Part shown: positions 40,263 to 47,053 of the stretch, in pieces
Numbering within the stretch: the first letter of the stretch is position 1
Layout: each line of letters opens with the position of its first letter
Assembly: GCF_019636075.1 (NCBI RefSeq)
Contig: NZ_JAHBYG010000035.1
Location: 1-47,053, forward strand
DNA length: 47,053 nt
Reading direction: 5' to 3'
Origin: Ferrovibrio sp.
Lineage (GTDB): Bacteria > Pseudomonadota > Alphaproteobacteria > Ferrovibrionales > Ferrovibrionaceae
Notes under the pieces: model-generated
What the model was told of the DNA's origin: nothing
What the model saw: only the letters and a program-made list of their open reading frames with translations
The model's database searches: none
Program-made: the position numbers and the translations under genes

Positions 40263-40877
40263 CTAGCGATTCACCCGCAGCAGAAAGCCATCGGCATTCT
40301 GGCCGGGGCAAGAGATGAAATACGGCTCGAATACTTGCGAAAAACCTTCGCGCGCGCGGGTGTCGAGGCACCAGCGCTGGCCGCTATCGTCATCCAGCGA
40401 CAGGCCGCCGCGCTGCAGATCGAAGAATTGCGGATAGCTGCGCATCATTTCGGCATTCACCGCGCAGGGCACCGTCACCAGGCGCCGATTGCCCGGATCC
40501 ATCGCCAGGCAATAGGCCGGATTGGCTGCGAAATACAATTGATTGCGCTCGCGCGTGGCGCGGCCGATGAAAAACCCCTGGGTCTGGCTGTCGATGCTGA
40601 ATTCGCAGGGGCTGAGCAGGATTTCCGGGCGCAGGCGGGATATGTCGGGGCCGGCCAGTTGCGCGGTCAGGCATTGGTTGTTGGCGGTGATCGCCACCAC
40701 GGAAAAACGCTTCAGCACCGGCGCCCGGCGGGGCAGATATTCGTTCACGCCGATCTGGGCCAGGGCTGGGGCCGGTATCAGCAAGGCAGGGGCCATCAGC
40801 AAGGCTGGCGCGGCCAGACCGGGCAGCAGCAACAGCAGGGCCAGCAAGGGCCGGATGGCGCATTTCAGGATCAGCAT
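40263..40877 (-). CDS. Secreted protein with ricin-like beta-trefoil pattern
   Basis: A 204-residue exported protein: a long signal peptide (LLALLLLLPGLAAPALLMAP, cleavage near ALAQIGV) and a mature part of about 160 residues. Three repeats of about 40-50 residues have the pattern CL...(D/Q)...PC: QCLTAQLAG to LSPC, CLAMDPGNRRLVTVPC, and WCLDTRAR to FISC. This spacing and the three disulfide-ready pairs suggest a ricin B-type trefoil; no clear QxW triad exists, so sugar binding is uncertain. It ends 18 bases from rnpB on the opposite strand. The start at 40877 has no strong ribosome binding site. Confidence 0.65.
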   Translation of the reverse strand: MLILKCAIRPLLALLLLLPGLAAPALLMAPALLIPAPALAQIGVNEYLPRRAPVLKRFSVVAITANNQCLTAQLAGPDISRLRPEILLSPCEFSIDSQTQGFFIGRATRERNQLYFAANPAYCLAMDPGNRRLVTVPCAVNAEMMRSYPQFFDLQRGGLSLDDDSGQRWCLDTRAREGFSQVFEPYFISCPGQNADGFLLRVNR

Positions 40878-40997
40878 ACGAACAGGGTACCACAATGTAG
40901 CGCGCCGCACGATTTTGGATTCTGCGACACTCGGTTTTGGACGTGCGGCAGGCGCCGCACTACCTCTTGAAGGCGTGAGAATATCGTCCTGTTGACG

Positions 40998-41306
40998 ATG
41001 GGGAACAAAACGTGTTCTTTCGGCGCTATGGCCGTCCTCCGCACCCTGCAAGATCACCTCATGCTCAACATCGGGCTGGTGGCCCGCTGCCGGCATTGTG
41101 GGCATGAAAAACGGCTCGAATTGAGAGCTCTTGCCGACGCCCTCGGCCCTACCACCAGCACTGTTAAGCTGGCCGAGCGGCTGACCTGCGTCAACTGTGG
41201 CCAGCCGGGTAGCGGCCTGCCCCATGCCCTGCTGCCCGAGAAGCTGCCCGAGAGGCGGCCTGTTCAGGGAGCTTTCAGCGGCTCGTTTTCGGAACTTCCA
41301 GGCTGA
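40998..41306 (+). CDS. Small zinc-ribbon protein
   Basis: A protein of about 102 residues with two CxxC knuckles, ARCRHCGHEKRLEL and LTCVNCGQPG, spaced 32 residues apart, the layout of a zinc ribbon. The core fits small alphaproteobacterial proteins of unknown role. Flanking parts are low-complexity (PEKLPERRP). The start is uncertain: ATG 40998, 41028 or 41061, without a convincing ribosome binding site. It lies at the border of the prophage tail module, divergent from the beta-trefoil gene and convergent with a doubtful small gene. Confidence 0.6.
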   Translation: MGNKTCSFGAMAVLRTLQDHLMLNIGLVARCRHCGHEKRLELRALADALGPTTSTVKLAERLTCVNCGQPGSGLPHALLPEKLPERRPVQGAFSGSFSELPG

Positions 41307-41307
41307 A

Positions 41308-41514
41308 TCAATCGGGCGGAGCAGCCAGGGCCGCCGGCGGGGCGAAGATGGTGATTTCGACACCGCCGAGGCGCATCTGAACCAGCTTTTGCTGCTCGCC
41401 GGCCGCAGGGGCCAGGCTGGCCAGCAAATCAGGCCGCTCGGCCGCGTCAGTGTTGGGCGATGCAGGCGATGCTGCTGACGGCGTTGTAACCCCAATGCGC
41501 GGCGCTGACGACAT
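41308..41514 (-). CDS. Possible small protein at the prophage border (possibly frameshifted)
   Basis: A frame of 68 residues ending ERPDLLASLAPAAGEQQKLV, then QMRLGGVEITIFAPPAA. The second half reads like real coding sequence, while the first half (SSAPRIGVTTPSAASPAS) is low-complexity. The coherent N-terminal half seems to lie in the neighbouring frame at 41447-41578, which suggests one gene of about 90 residues broken by a frameshift. No homology is recognised. Confidence 0.35.
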   Translation of the reverse strand: MSSAPRIGVTTPSAASPASPNTDAAERPDLLASLAPAAGEQQKLVQMRLGGVEITIFAPPAALAAPPD

Positions 41515-41578
41515 ACTGGCTCCATAAGGCGATCTGACGGGCGGAAGCACCCGTAGAGCGGGATTGTGGCGCCACCAT
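41447..41578 (-). CDS. Possible 43-residue phage ORF or 5' half of a frameshifted gene
   Basis: ATG 41578 to TGA 41447, starting MVAPQSRSTGASARQ and continuing IALWSQYVVSAAHWGYNAVS to a short end. The Trp/Tyr content and lack of low complexity make it more protein-like than the overlapping frame. It starts 24 bp beyond the Dam stop and would be the last gene of the phage operon. See 41308-41514 for the possible continuation. Confidence 0.35.
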   Translation of the reverse strand: MVAPQSRSTGASARQIALWSQYVVSAAHWGYNAVSSIACIAQH

Positions 41579-41602
41579 GGCGGGTGGTCAAGTTTACCGC
41601 AT

Positions 41603-42466
41603 TCATGCCGCTTCACGCCTCCGTGTTGCCACGGCCCTTGTGGCGCGGTCCGTGATGATTACCTCTGCCACGCGCTTGGCTTTGCCTGCCCCGCCCACCG
41701 TGTAGGTCGTCTCCACGCTCTCGATCTTGAAGCCTGCGAATATCTGCCGCACCGCAGGCACATCGTTTAGCGAGAGGACGAAGCGGCCCTTGATCTGCGC
41801 CAAGCGCTCGGCCAGGGCCTTAAAGTCGTCACGGCTGAACACATCGCGGCCATAGTCCTTCTCGCAGCCATAGTATGGCGGGTCTAGGTAGAACAGCGTG
41901 TCGGGCCGGTCGTAGCGGTCGATCAGCTCCGGCCAAGGCAGGCACTCGATCACTGTGCCAGCCAGGCGTTCGTGCACGGCCTCCAACAGCGGGCCGAGCT
42001 TGGTGACATCGAAGCGAGCGCCAGAGCCGATCACCACACCGAAGCTGCGCGCGGCGACCTTGCCGCCGAAGCTGGTGCGCTGGAGGTAGAGGAATCGTGC
42101 GGCGCGCTCGAGGTCGGTCAGCGTGGTGGGATCTGTGCGAACCAACTGCTCGAAGCGCTTGCGTGTCGTCAACTCGAATTGCAGGAGGTTGATGAAATAT
42201 TGGTAATGCCTTTGCAGCACCCGAAACAGCGTGGCGACATCTCCGCTGATATCGTTGATCACCTCGCCGGCCGGCTTGGCCGTGCGGCGAAAGAAAACCC
42301 CGCCCATGCCAACAAACGGCTCAACGTAAGTGGCATGCGGCACGCGGCCGATGATCTCGGCCAGCCGGCCGGCCAGGTTACGTTTCCCGCCGATGTAAGG
42401 CGCGACGGGCTTCACGGCTGGCACTCTTTGCAGCTTATGTCGCTGCGCTCGGGGACTCGACTCCAT
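41603..42466 (-). CDS. Phage-type DNA adenine N6-methyltransferase (D12 class)
   Basis: A 287-residue enzyme that methylates adenine in DNA. The SAM-binding motif is YVEPFVGMGGVFFRR (about 47-61) after the D12-class lead KPVAPYIGGKRNLAGRL; the catalytic motif is FYLDPPYYG (DPPY at 195-198). Its order (motif I, target recognition, motif IV) is that of the Dam/alpha group. It is embedded in the tail-fibre operon, as in many prophages, with its 5' end overlapping the CPCGC gene by 55 bases. The target site cannot be told. It is unrelated to the cell-cycle enzyme CcrM. Confidence 0.93.
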   Translation of the reverse strand: MESSPRAQRHKLQRVPAVKPVAPYIGGKRNLAGRLAEIIGRVPHATYVEPFVGMGGVFFRRTAKPAGEVINDISGDVATLFRVLQRHYQYFINLLQFELTTRKRFEQLVRTDPTTLTDLERAARFLYLQRTSFGGKVAARSFGVVIGSGARFDVTKLGPLLEAVHERLAGTVIECLPWPELIDRYDRPDTLFYLDPPYYGCEKDYGRDVFSRDDFKALAERLAQIKGRFVLSLNDVPAVRQIFAGFKIESVETTYTVGGAGKAKRVAEVIITDRATRAVATRRREAA

Positions 42467-42846
42467 AATGGTAAGCCTTCACTATCGCCCCGCCCCTGCA
42501 GGGGTGGCGGGATGGCCATGGCTGGCCGGTCATGGTCGTGAGAGTGGGAGCTCTCGGTTCGCGCAGCCCAAACTGCGCAGCCCCCGCCGGCCGACGCTTC
42601 GTCGGCGAGGTAGTCTGTTTGAAAAAGGAATATCGCCGGCAGAAACCGCCGTGCGACCTGGCCGCGATAGCGCCAGGCGATGGCAATCAGCGCGCGGGCC
42701 TGGCGTGGCGTCAGGGGCGCGCCGCAGCCGCATGGGCAGGCGAAGGTCATGCCGATGATCCGGCCAACGCGGTCTACGAAATACTCGATGTCGCCGGGCT
42801 GTGTGCCCTGGGCATCGATATCATCGACCACGCGAGCCTGAATCAC
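42412..42846 (-). CDS. Small phage protein with CPCGC motif
   Basis: A frame of about 144 residues: QARVVDDIDAQGTQPGDIEY, then FVDRVGRIIGMTFACPCGCG. The CPCGCG knuckle after a short beta part recalls DUF6527-type phage proteins, but only the first 60 residues look convincing. The rest drifts into low-complexity sequence over hairpin-rich DNA and overlaps the Dam gene by 55 bases, so the true end may be earlier or a frameshift may be present. The GTG at 42846 overlaps the upstream stop as GTGA. Confidence 0.55.
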   Translation of the reverse strand: MIQARVVDDIDAQGTQPGDIEYFVDRVGRIIGMTFACPCGCGAPLTPRQARALIAIAWRYRGQVARRFLPAIFLFQTDYLADEASAGGGCAVWAARTESSHSHDHDRPAMAIPPPLQGRGDSEGLPLWSRVPERSDISCKECQP

Positions 42847-43460
42847 GGCCACACCAACCCTTCCAACACGCTCTTGATCTCTGCCGCGCTCTCGGCGGCG
42901 GCGATATCGGCTTTGGCATTCAGCCGCACGCCTTCAATCTGCGCAGCCACGGCCAACCATTGGCCTTCGAGCTCCAGCCACAGCGTCACGACTTCGAGCG
43001 GCGTTGCGCCGTTCACGCCGAGCTCGGCCGTGATCAGCGGGTAAGCCGACAGATCCTCGGGCTGGCTGGCAGCGAGCCAGGCGCGTGCCATAGCCACCTT
43101 CGCTTGATAGACCATGGCCTGGCCGGCGCCGCCCGTAATATATTTCAAGCGCGCAGCCTCGGCGGCCTGATCGACGCGCTGCTGTGCATCGGCCTTCAGA
43201 CCATCCACCGGCCGGTCGCTGAAGGCCGGCGTCGCAAGACCGCTCTCTGGATCGTAGCTACCGCCACCCGTAGCGAGGTGGATGGCCGGATCATAGCCGG
43301 CGGTCTGATCGACTTGGCGCCAGTTCCCCAAAGCCGCCAGGGCCGCATCGTCCATATGGGCGCTGCCAATGCGCGCGCCGGCATAGTCGATCCAGCTTGG
43401 GCGGGGGACAGGAATACCGATCACCTCGCCTTCGATCACTCGCATGTAATGTGCCTGCAT
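42843..43460 (-). CDS. Phage tail fibre assembly-like protein
   Basis: A 205-residue protein. The N-terminal part (YMRVIEGEVIGIPVPRPSWI, NWRQVDQTAGYDPAIH) is like short phage tail proteins that sit between fibre and chaperone genes. The C-terminal half is a long helical region (DAQQRVDQAAEAARLKYITG, AMVYQAKVAMARAW) as in DUF4376-like tail assembly proteins. Function is inferred from position after the fibre genes. It starts ten bases after the LamG-like gene. Confidence 0.65.
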   Translation of the reverse strand: MQAHYMRVIEGEVIGIPVPRPSWIDYAGARIGSAHMDDAALAALGNWRQVDQTAGYDPAIHLATGGGSYDPESGLATPAFSDRPVDGLKADAQQRVDQAAEAARLKYITGGAGQAMVYQAKVAMARAWLAASQPEDLSAYPLITAELGVNGATPLEVVTLWLELEGQWLAVAAQIEGVRLNAKADIAAAESAAEIKSVLEGLVWP

Positions 43461-43470
43461 GACCTGCCCC

Positions 43471-44253
43471 CTAGACGCCGTAGCGCCACCGTTGTGCGTT
43501 GAAGTTTTGTGCGATCTCGGCCTCCGTCAGCGCGAAGTCGTAGAAGCGCACGATCCCGAAGCGCCACCCATCGGGCAGCAGGTTGCCGCCGTTGTAGCCG
43601 AGGCGCGGCTTATCGTAAGAATCGCCGCTGGTATGGCCGGCTGCGGCCGTGAAGCTGCCATTCGAGCCGGCGTTCAGGTAATGCCGGCAAGTCGTGGCCC
43701 CATCGAAGCGGCCCGTCAGCGCGATGTGGTTCCAAGCGTTCGGCGTCAGCGCCGCTGACGCGGCCTGATCACCGGCTAGATATGGCGTGGCGACGACTTT
43801 ACCCGCGTTATTCACCCGCAGCGCCATGCCGGGAGTGCTGCCCTCGGCCGAGTAGTGGTTTGCAAAGACCACGCCATAGCTCGGCCAGGTCGCGCCGGCA
43901 TAGAGCCAGTACTCCAAGGTCTGCGCGATATCGCTGCGGCCGATGTTGCGGAGAGTCTGGCCGCTATGGGCCGCGACGGCCGAGAACAGCGCATCTCCAT
44001 CAAGAGCCATCCAGCAGCTGCCATCGCGCGAGCCGGCGGTTCCGATGAATTGAGGGTCCGCAGCTTCCACGCTGTCGCTGTAGCCGGCGACGAAGTGATT
44101 GCCATTCCCGCTGATATCGTGCCACTGCTGCCCGGCGCCGCTATAGCTGTCGGCGTCGGCAGCGTCGAGGTGCAGGATCGGCGTCTGCACGATGGCCCCA
44201 TCGCCGGCGGCCATTGCCCCGATGCTGATCGTTTGCGGCGCCGCGTGGGTCAC
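43471..44253 (-). CDS. LamG-like jellyroll phage protein
   Basis: A 260-residue protein with a concanavalin A-like/LamG fold: HLDAADADSYSGAGQQWHDI, SGNGNHF, then AWNHIALTGRFDGATTCRHY and the closing GIVRFYDFALTEAEIAQNFN. Such modules in tail-associated proteins bind cell-surface sugars. The GTG at 44253 overlaps the preceding stop as GTGA (ribosomal coupling). No chaperone or cleavage domain is seen. A receptor-binding role is inferred from the fold and position. Confidence 0.8.
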   Translation of the reverse strand: MTHAAPQTISIGAMAAGDGAIVQTPILHLDAADADSYSGAGQQWHDISGNGNHFVAGYSDSVEAADPQFIGTAGSRDGSCWMALDGDALFSAVAAHSGQTLRNIGRSDIAQTLEYWLYAGATWPSYGVVFANHYSAEGSTPGMALRVNNAGKVVATPYLAGDQAASAALTPNAWNHIALTGRFDGATTCRHYLNAGSNGSFTAAAGHTSGDSYDKPRLGYNGGNLLPDGWRFGIVRFYDFALTEAEIAQNFNAQRWRYGV

Positions 44254-44846
44254 AGCGCCACCCCCGCCAGGGCGAAGCACAGGCCCTGGCCTTTCACGAC
44301 ACTACCGATCTGCGTCACCTTCACGGTGAGCAGGTCGTTGGTGTTGAAGTCCACATGGCCGCCTGTGATGACGCCGGGCGTCAGAGCGGTTGCGCCGATT
44401 TCAAACTGCGGCCTCGTGGCGAAGATCGAGGCGCCGTTCTTTTCGACGTCGAGAATCACCGCTGCCCCAGTGGGAGCCAGGGTTATCCGGGAGCGGACTG
44501 CCGTGAACCGCACGTCGCGTGGCATGATGGTCCGGCCAATCACCTGCACAGCCAGGTCCACGCCGTTTCCATCGGGGCCGAAGCCGGCGATGAAATGCAG
44601 GTCGTAGGGCCGGCTTTGTGCCGCAATCATGGCCTGAATGGCTTTGCGCAGTTGCGAGCGGTCGTCCGGGTCCGGCGTCATGCCGACGAACTCTATCGGA
44701 TTCAGCACCTCTTCCTGCACAGCGTTCAGCCAGAAATCCATAATCGCAGTACCCTGCGAGTTGGTTGCTGGGTTTTTGGGAAGGAAGCCAGACTTGCCTT
44801 CGCCGAACATATTCGGCGCGGCCGATGGGTGATCGATACGCTGCAT
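44250..44846 (-). CDS. Phage tail fibre-associated protein
   Basis: A 198-residue protein. The start (MQRIDHPSAAPNMFGEGKSG) and IMDFWLNAVQEEVLNPIEFVGM, then TPDPDDRSQLRKAIQAMI are typical of a segment found at the N-terminus of many phage tail proteins, here as a separate small protein followed by a beta-rich C-terminal part (RPQFEIGATALTPGV, HVDFNTNDLLTVKV). Ribosome binding site GGAGG six bases before the ATG. It lies three bases after the collagen-like gene and four-base-overlaps the LamG gene. Confidence 0.8.
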   Translation of the reverse strand: MQRIDHPSAAPNMFGEGKSGFLPKNPATNSQGTAIMDFWLNAVQEEVLNPIEFVGMTPDPDDRSQLRKAIQAMIAAQSRPYDLHFIAGFGPDGNGVDLAVQVIGRTIMPRDVRFTAVRSRITLAPTGAAVILDVEKNGASIFATRPQFEIGATALTPGVITGGHVDFNTNDLLTVKVTQIGSVVKGQGLCFALAGVAL

Positions 44847-44849
44847 TGC

Positions 44850-46997
44850 TTACCTCCATTGCAGCCAAGCGCCATGCAGGCGCTGGCTTTTGGCATTGAA
44901 CGTCCTGAAACGCCATTTCATGCTGCTGCCGGATGGCTGGGCAGACAGGTCTTGCGTCGCCGTCAGCAGTCGTTGGCCGCCGCCGATATCGCCCATGCTG
45001 GCAAGCGTGACCTGGGTGTATGTTGTGCCACCGTCGCGGCTAAGCTCGATGGTGAGGTCCGTGTTCAGAGTCACGCTGTCGATGGCTTCGTGGAGCAGCA
45101 CGATGCGCGCCAGGCTCGGTGATGCTGCGGCCGTGAAGCTATTGCTGGTGAGCGTGATGTTCGCAGCTGCCGTCACCGCGTAAAGCTGCAGCTCGGCGAC
45201 GCAGAAGCGCTGGCCGCCGCTGCCGATGTTCGAGACCAGGTGAATACGGTGATACCGATAAGCAGTGGTGGTGTTGATGCCAGACGTGACATCATGCACC
45301 AGCTTGGTGGCGCTGTCGGTAAGGCTGCCGGTATGCAGGTCGGTCCAACTGGAGCCGTTATTGGAGCCCTGCAGCTTGATGGTGATGGTGCCCCCATCCA
45401 CGCCGTAACCCTGGAAGCCCACATCGCTGGCCGATACCACGCGGAAGCGGGTGACCGTATGGCTGTTGCCGCTGCCCCAGTCCTTGCCCAGCAGCAGAGG
45501 ATCGGACGGCGAACCGGATTCGTAGTAAGCGCCGGCTGAATAGATCTGTGTCTCGTTACCGTCGAAGGCCGCCGCCAGGCCGCCGCCATAAGTCGCGTTC
45601 CCAGTGTTGGTGCCGCCAGACAGCTGATTCTCGGCTGGGTTATGGTAGTAATCGCCGGCAGCGCTATAGCTGCCGCCGGTGTTGCTCGCAATGCCAGTTT
45701 CATCGCTGAATGAATCGCCGACAGCGCCGATGAAGGCTGCGATGCTCGCAGCACGCGCCTTCATGTCGCGCAGCGCGGTCAACGCCGTGTTGCACTCGAG
45801 CTGTGCCAACTGGCCTACGCCGCCAAGCAGGCTCTCAACGTTAGTCCAGGCGGTCTCGTAATCGCCGGCGCCGCTCTTGGCCAGAACCTGACCAACGGAG
45901 CCCCCTGCAGCCACACCAGGCCCTGCCGGGCCGATGTCGCCTTGCTCGCCCTGCTCACCCTGCGGCCCATCCTCGCCCTGCGGTCCCTGCTCGCCTTGAA
46001 TACCTTGCTCGCCCTGGATACCCTGCACGCCTTGGATACCTTGCGTGCCTTGCGGCCCTGCCGAACCTTGCGGGCCGGTATCGCCTTTGGCGGCCAGCAG
46101 CGACCAATGGCTCGGGTTGCTGCTCGGCGCTAGGCCCGTGCTGGCAGCGATAGCGATATAGGCCGCGCCGCTCTGGGTGACGCCGTCATCGATGCCATAG
46201 GCCGTGGCGCCCGACCAGGCGCCGCGCCAGTTCAAGCCTTTCGGGCCTGCGACTCCTTGGATACCCTGCGGCCCCTGATCGCCCTCCACGCCCTGAATAC
46301 CTTGCGGCCCTTGGATGCCTTGCGCGCCCTGCGGCCCGGCCTCGCCGCGCCCGAAGGGGACACCGTCCGACCAGTCGCCAGACGTTGCCGAGAGCTTGAA
46401 GTAGAGCTGGCCAATGTCGGTGGCCAAAAAGGCATAGCCGGCGGGCTGCGCATCGTAGGTGCCACGATTGGCATAGACCGACACAACGTCCGGCGTGAAG
46501 CTTTGCCCAGCGAACCCCTGCGGCCCCTGGATGCCTTGCACGCCTTGCGCGCCCTGTGCACCCGCGCTGCCGGCAAAGCCCTGGATGCCTTGCGCGCCCT
46601 GCGGCCCTGTGCCGCCGGCAGGGCCTGGAATACCCTGCTCGCCGACAGGGCCTTGAATGCCTTGCGGCCCCACCGGGCCTTGCAAGCCCGCTTCGCCGCG
46701 CAATGCGAACGGCTGCCAGGGCGAGGCCGGTGGCACGATGCCAGTGATGGCCTCCATCGTGTAATAGGCCGAGCCGTTGCGTGTGACCAAGTCGCGCGCA
46801 GCGTAGAGCGCAGCGCCGTTATACTCACCGCGCGGGTTGAGACCAAACTGACCGATGATATAGCCACCGGGCTTTGCATCGCCGATGTGGATGGCTATGC
46901 CGGGATCATCGGTCAGGACGACGATCTGACTGACGCCTCCGGCGAAGCTGGCATTCTGCGCGCGCGTGCCGCGCCGCAGGTTGACTTCAGTGGCCAT
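44850..46997 (-). CDS. Collagen-like phage tail fibre with discoidin-like C-terminus
   Basis: A 715-residue fibre. Residues 1-95 include two short modules of the kind that read as carbohydrate-binding repeats ([20 protein letters not shown], then [13 protein letters not shown]). Two collagen stretches of Gly-X-Y triplets follow (about 100-170 and 220-245, 305-370; [26 protein letters not shown]), interrupted by similar short modules. The C-terminal half has an F5/8 type C (discoidin)-like domain: [40 protein letters not shown] and [10 protein letters not shown]. Trimeric fibre folding is expected from the collagen parts. The stop of the upstream gene overlaps the start as TGATG. Confidence 0.88.
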   Translation of the reverse strand: MATEVNLRRGTRAQNASFAGGVSQIVVLTDDPGIAIHIGDAKPGGYIIGQFGLNPRGEYNGAALYAARDLVTRNGSAYYTMEAITGIVPPASPWQPFALRGEAGLQGPVGPQGIQGPVGEQGIPGPAGGTGPQGAQGIQGFAGSAGAQGAQGVQGIQGPQGFAGQSFTPDVVSVYANRGTYDAQPAGYAFLATDIGQLYFKLSATSGDWSDGVPFGRGEAGPQGAQGIQGPQGIQGVEGDQGPQGIQGVAGPKGLNWRGAWSGATAYGIDDGVTQSGAAYIAIAASTGLAPSSNPSHWSLLAAKGDTGPQGSAGPQGTQGIQGVQGIQGEQGIQGEQGPQGEDGPQGEQGEQGDIGPAGPGVAAGGSVGQVLAKSGAGDYETAWTNVESLLGGVGQLAQLECNTALTALRDMKARAASIAAFIGAVGDSFSDETGIASNTGGSYSAAGDYYHNPAENQLSGGTNTGNATYGGGLAAAFDGNETQIYSAGAYYESGSPSDPLLLGKDWGSGNSHTVTRFRVVSASDVGFQGYGVDGGTITIKLQGSNNGSSWTDLHTGSLTDSATKLVHDVTSGINTTTAYRYHRIHLVSNIGSGGQRFCVAELQLYAVTAAANITLTSNSFTAAASPSLARIVLLHEAIDSVTLNTDLTIELSRDGGTTYTQVTLASMGDIGGGQRLLTATQDLSAQPSGSSMKWRFRTFNAKSQRLHGAWLQWR

Positions 46998-47053
46998 CAG
47001 ACTTCTCCATAGTCGCGGGCTTCGGTGTGCGGCGTGGTGATCGTGCCGTAGTC
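46997..47053 (-). CDS. C-terminal end of an upstream phage gene (partial)
   Basis: Only the last 18 codons are in the window (DYGTITTPHTEARDYGEV then TGA). The 5' part lies beyond the window edge. The repeated DYG motif at the end is like C-termini of phage tail proteins; the function cannot be told. Its stop overlaps the collagen-like gene start (TGATG). Confidence 0.7.
   Translation of the reverse strand, partial: DYGTITTPHTEARDYGEV

Noticed and set aside
45900..46700. CRISPR-like repeats in the collagen gene
   Set aside because: The repetition is of Gly-X-Y codons (9-bp periodicity), with no constant repeat and spacer lengths, and lies inside an intact coding frame.
1..47053. tRNA genes
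   Set aside because: Scanning for T-loop and anticodon-arm patterns gave only matches inside coding genes without a full cloverleaf.

Overview
The window is a GC-rich chromosomal segment of an alphaproteobacterium, most likely a Rhodospirillales-type organism. Evidence: the coq9/rpsU neighbourhood, a petABC (fbcFBC) cytochrome bc1 operon, purE-purK, oxygen-dependent hemF, alphaproteobacterial XRE regulators with the FQQ-QKYEKG signature, DUF2093 and DUF1285 proteins, a CtrA-type site, and a class A RNase P RNA. The genus cannot be fixed from the sequence alone.

Layout. 0-5.2 kb: a kinase-like phosphotransferase and purD (minus), then xseA, DUF2093 and an M23 peptidase (plus), closed by an 88-bp nested inverted repeat. 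5.2-12.1 kb: a four-gene minus-strand operon moxR - DUF58 - BatA/DUF4159 - VWA-like membrane protein. 12.1-15.1 kb: a tightly overlapping plus operon DUF1285 - NUDIX - small membrane protein - cca. 15.4-15.7 kb: a 35-residue lysine/alanine repeat protein with palindromes in its leader and its own terminator. 15.9-17.7 kb: hemF (with a large low-complexity insertion) and trmL. 17.8-20.5 kb: petABC with terminator. 20.5-23.05 kb: mtnP (with a histone-like N-terminal tail), apt and a VOC protein; the first two form a methylthioadenosine-to-AMP salvage pair. 23-25.8 kb: nucleoside-recognition membrane protein, rpsU, coq9 and a hypothetical. 25.9-28.6 kb: purE-purK and a GGDEF protein.

28.6-32.2 kb is the most unusual part: two paralogous gene pairs (an HTH plus PAS-like protein followed by an XRE regulator), all on the minus strand, enclose an orphan GNAT-like protein. 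Both pairs carry tandem copies of a GGATAnTTCC element, 18 bp apart, in front of the first gene. This looks like a duplicated, self-controlled regulatory module of unknown purpose.

32.4-40.3 kb returns to housekeeping genes: EF-hand protein, low-molecular-weight tyrosine phosphatase, NTF2-like protein with an acidic tail, rlmJ, glutathione peroxidase, a CtrA-box-preceded TipF-like degenerate EAL protein, a TerC family protein, a DMT transporter, an AmiD-like amidase and rnpB. 40.3-41.6 kb holds a secreted beta-trefoil-like protein, a zinc ribbon protein and the host/prophage border. From about 41.6 kb to the end runs a prophage tail-fibre module on the minus strand: a partial upstream gene, a collagen-like fibre with a discoidin-like end, a fibre-associated protein, a LamG-like protein, a tail assembly-like protein, a CPCGC protein and a D12-class DNA adenine methylase. 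No tRNA gene, CRISPR array or insertion sequence was seen.
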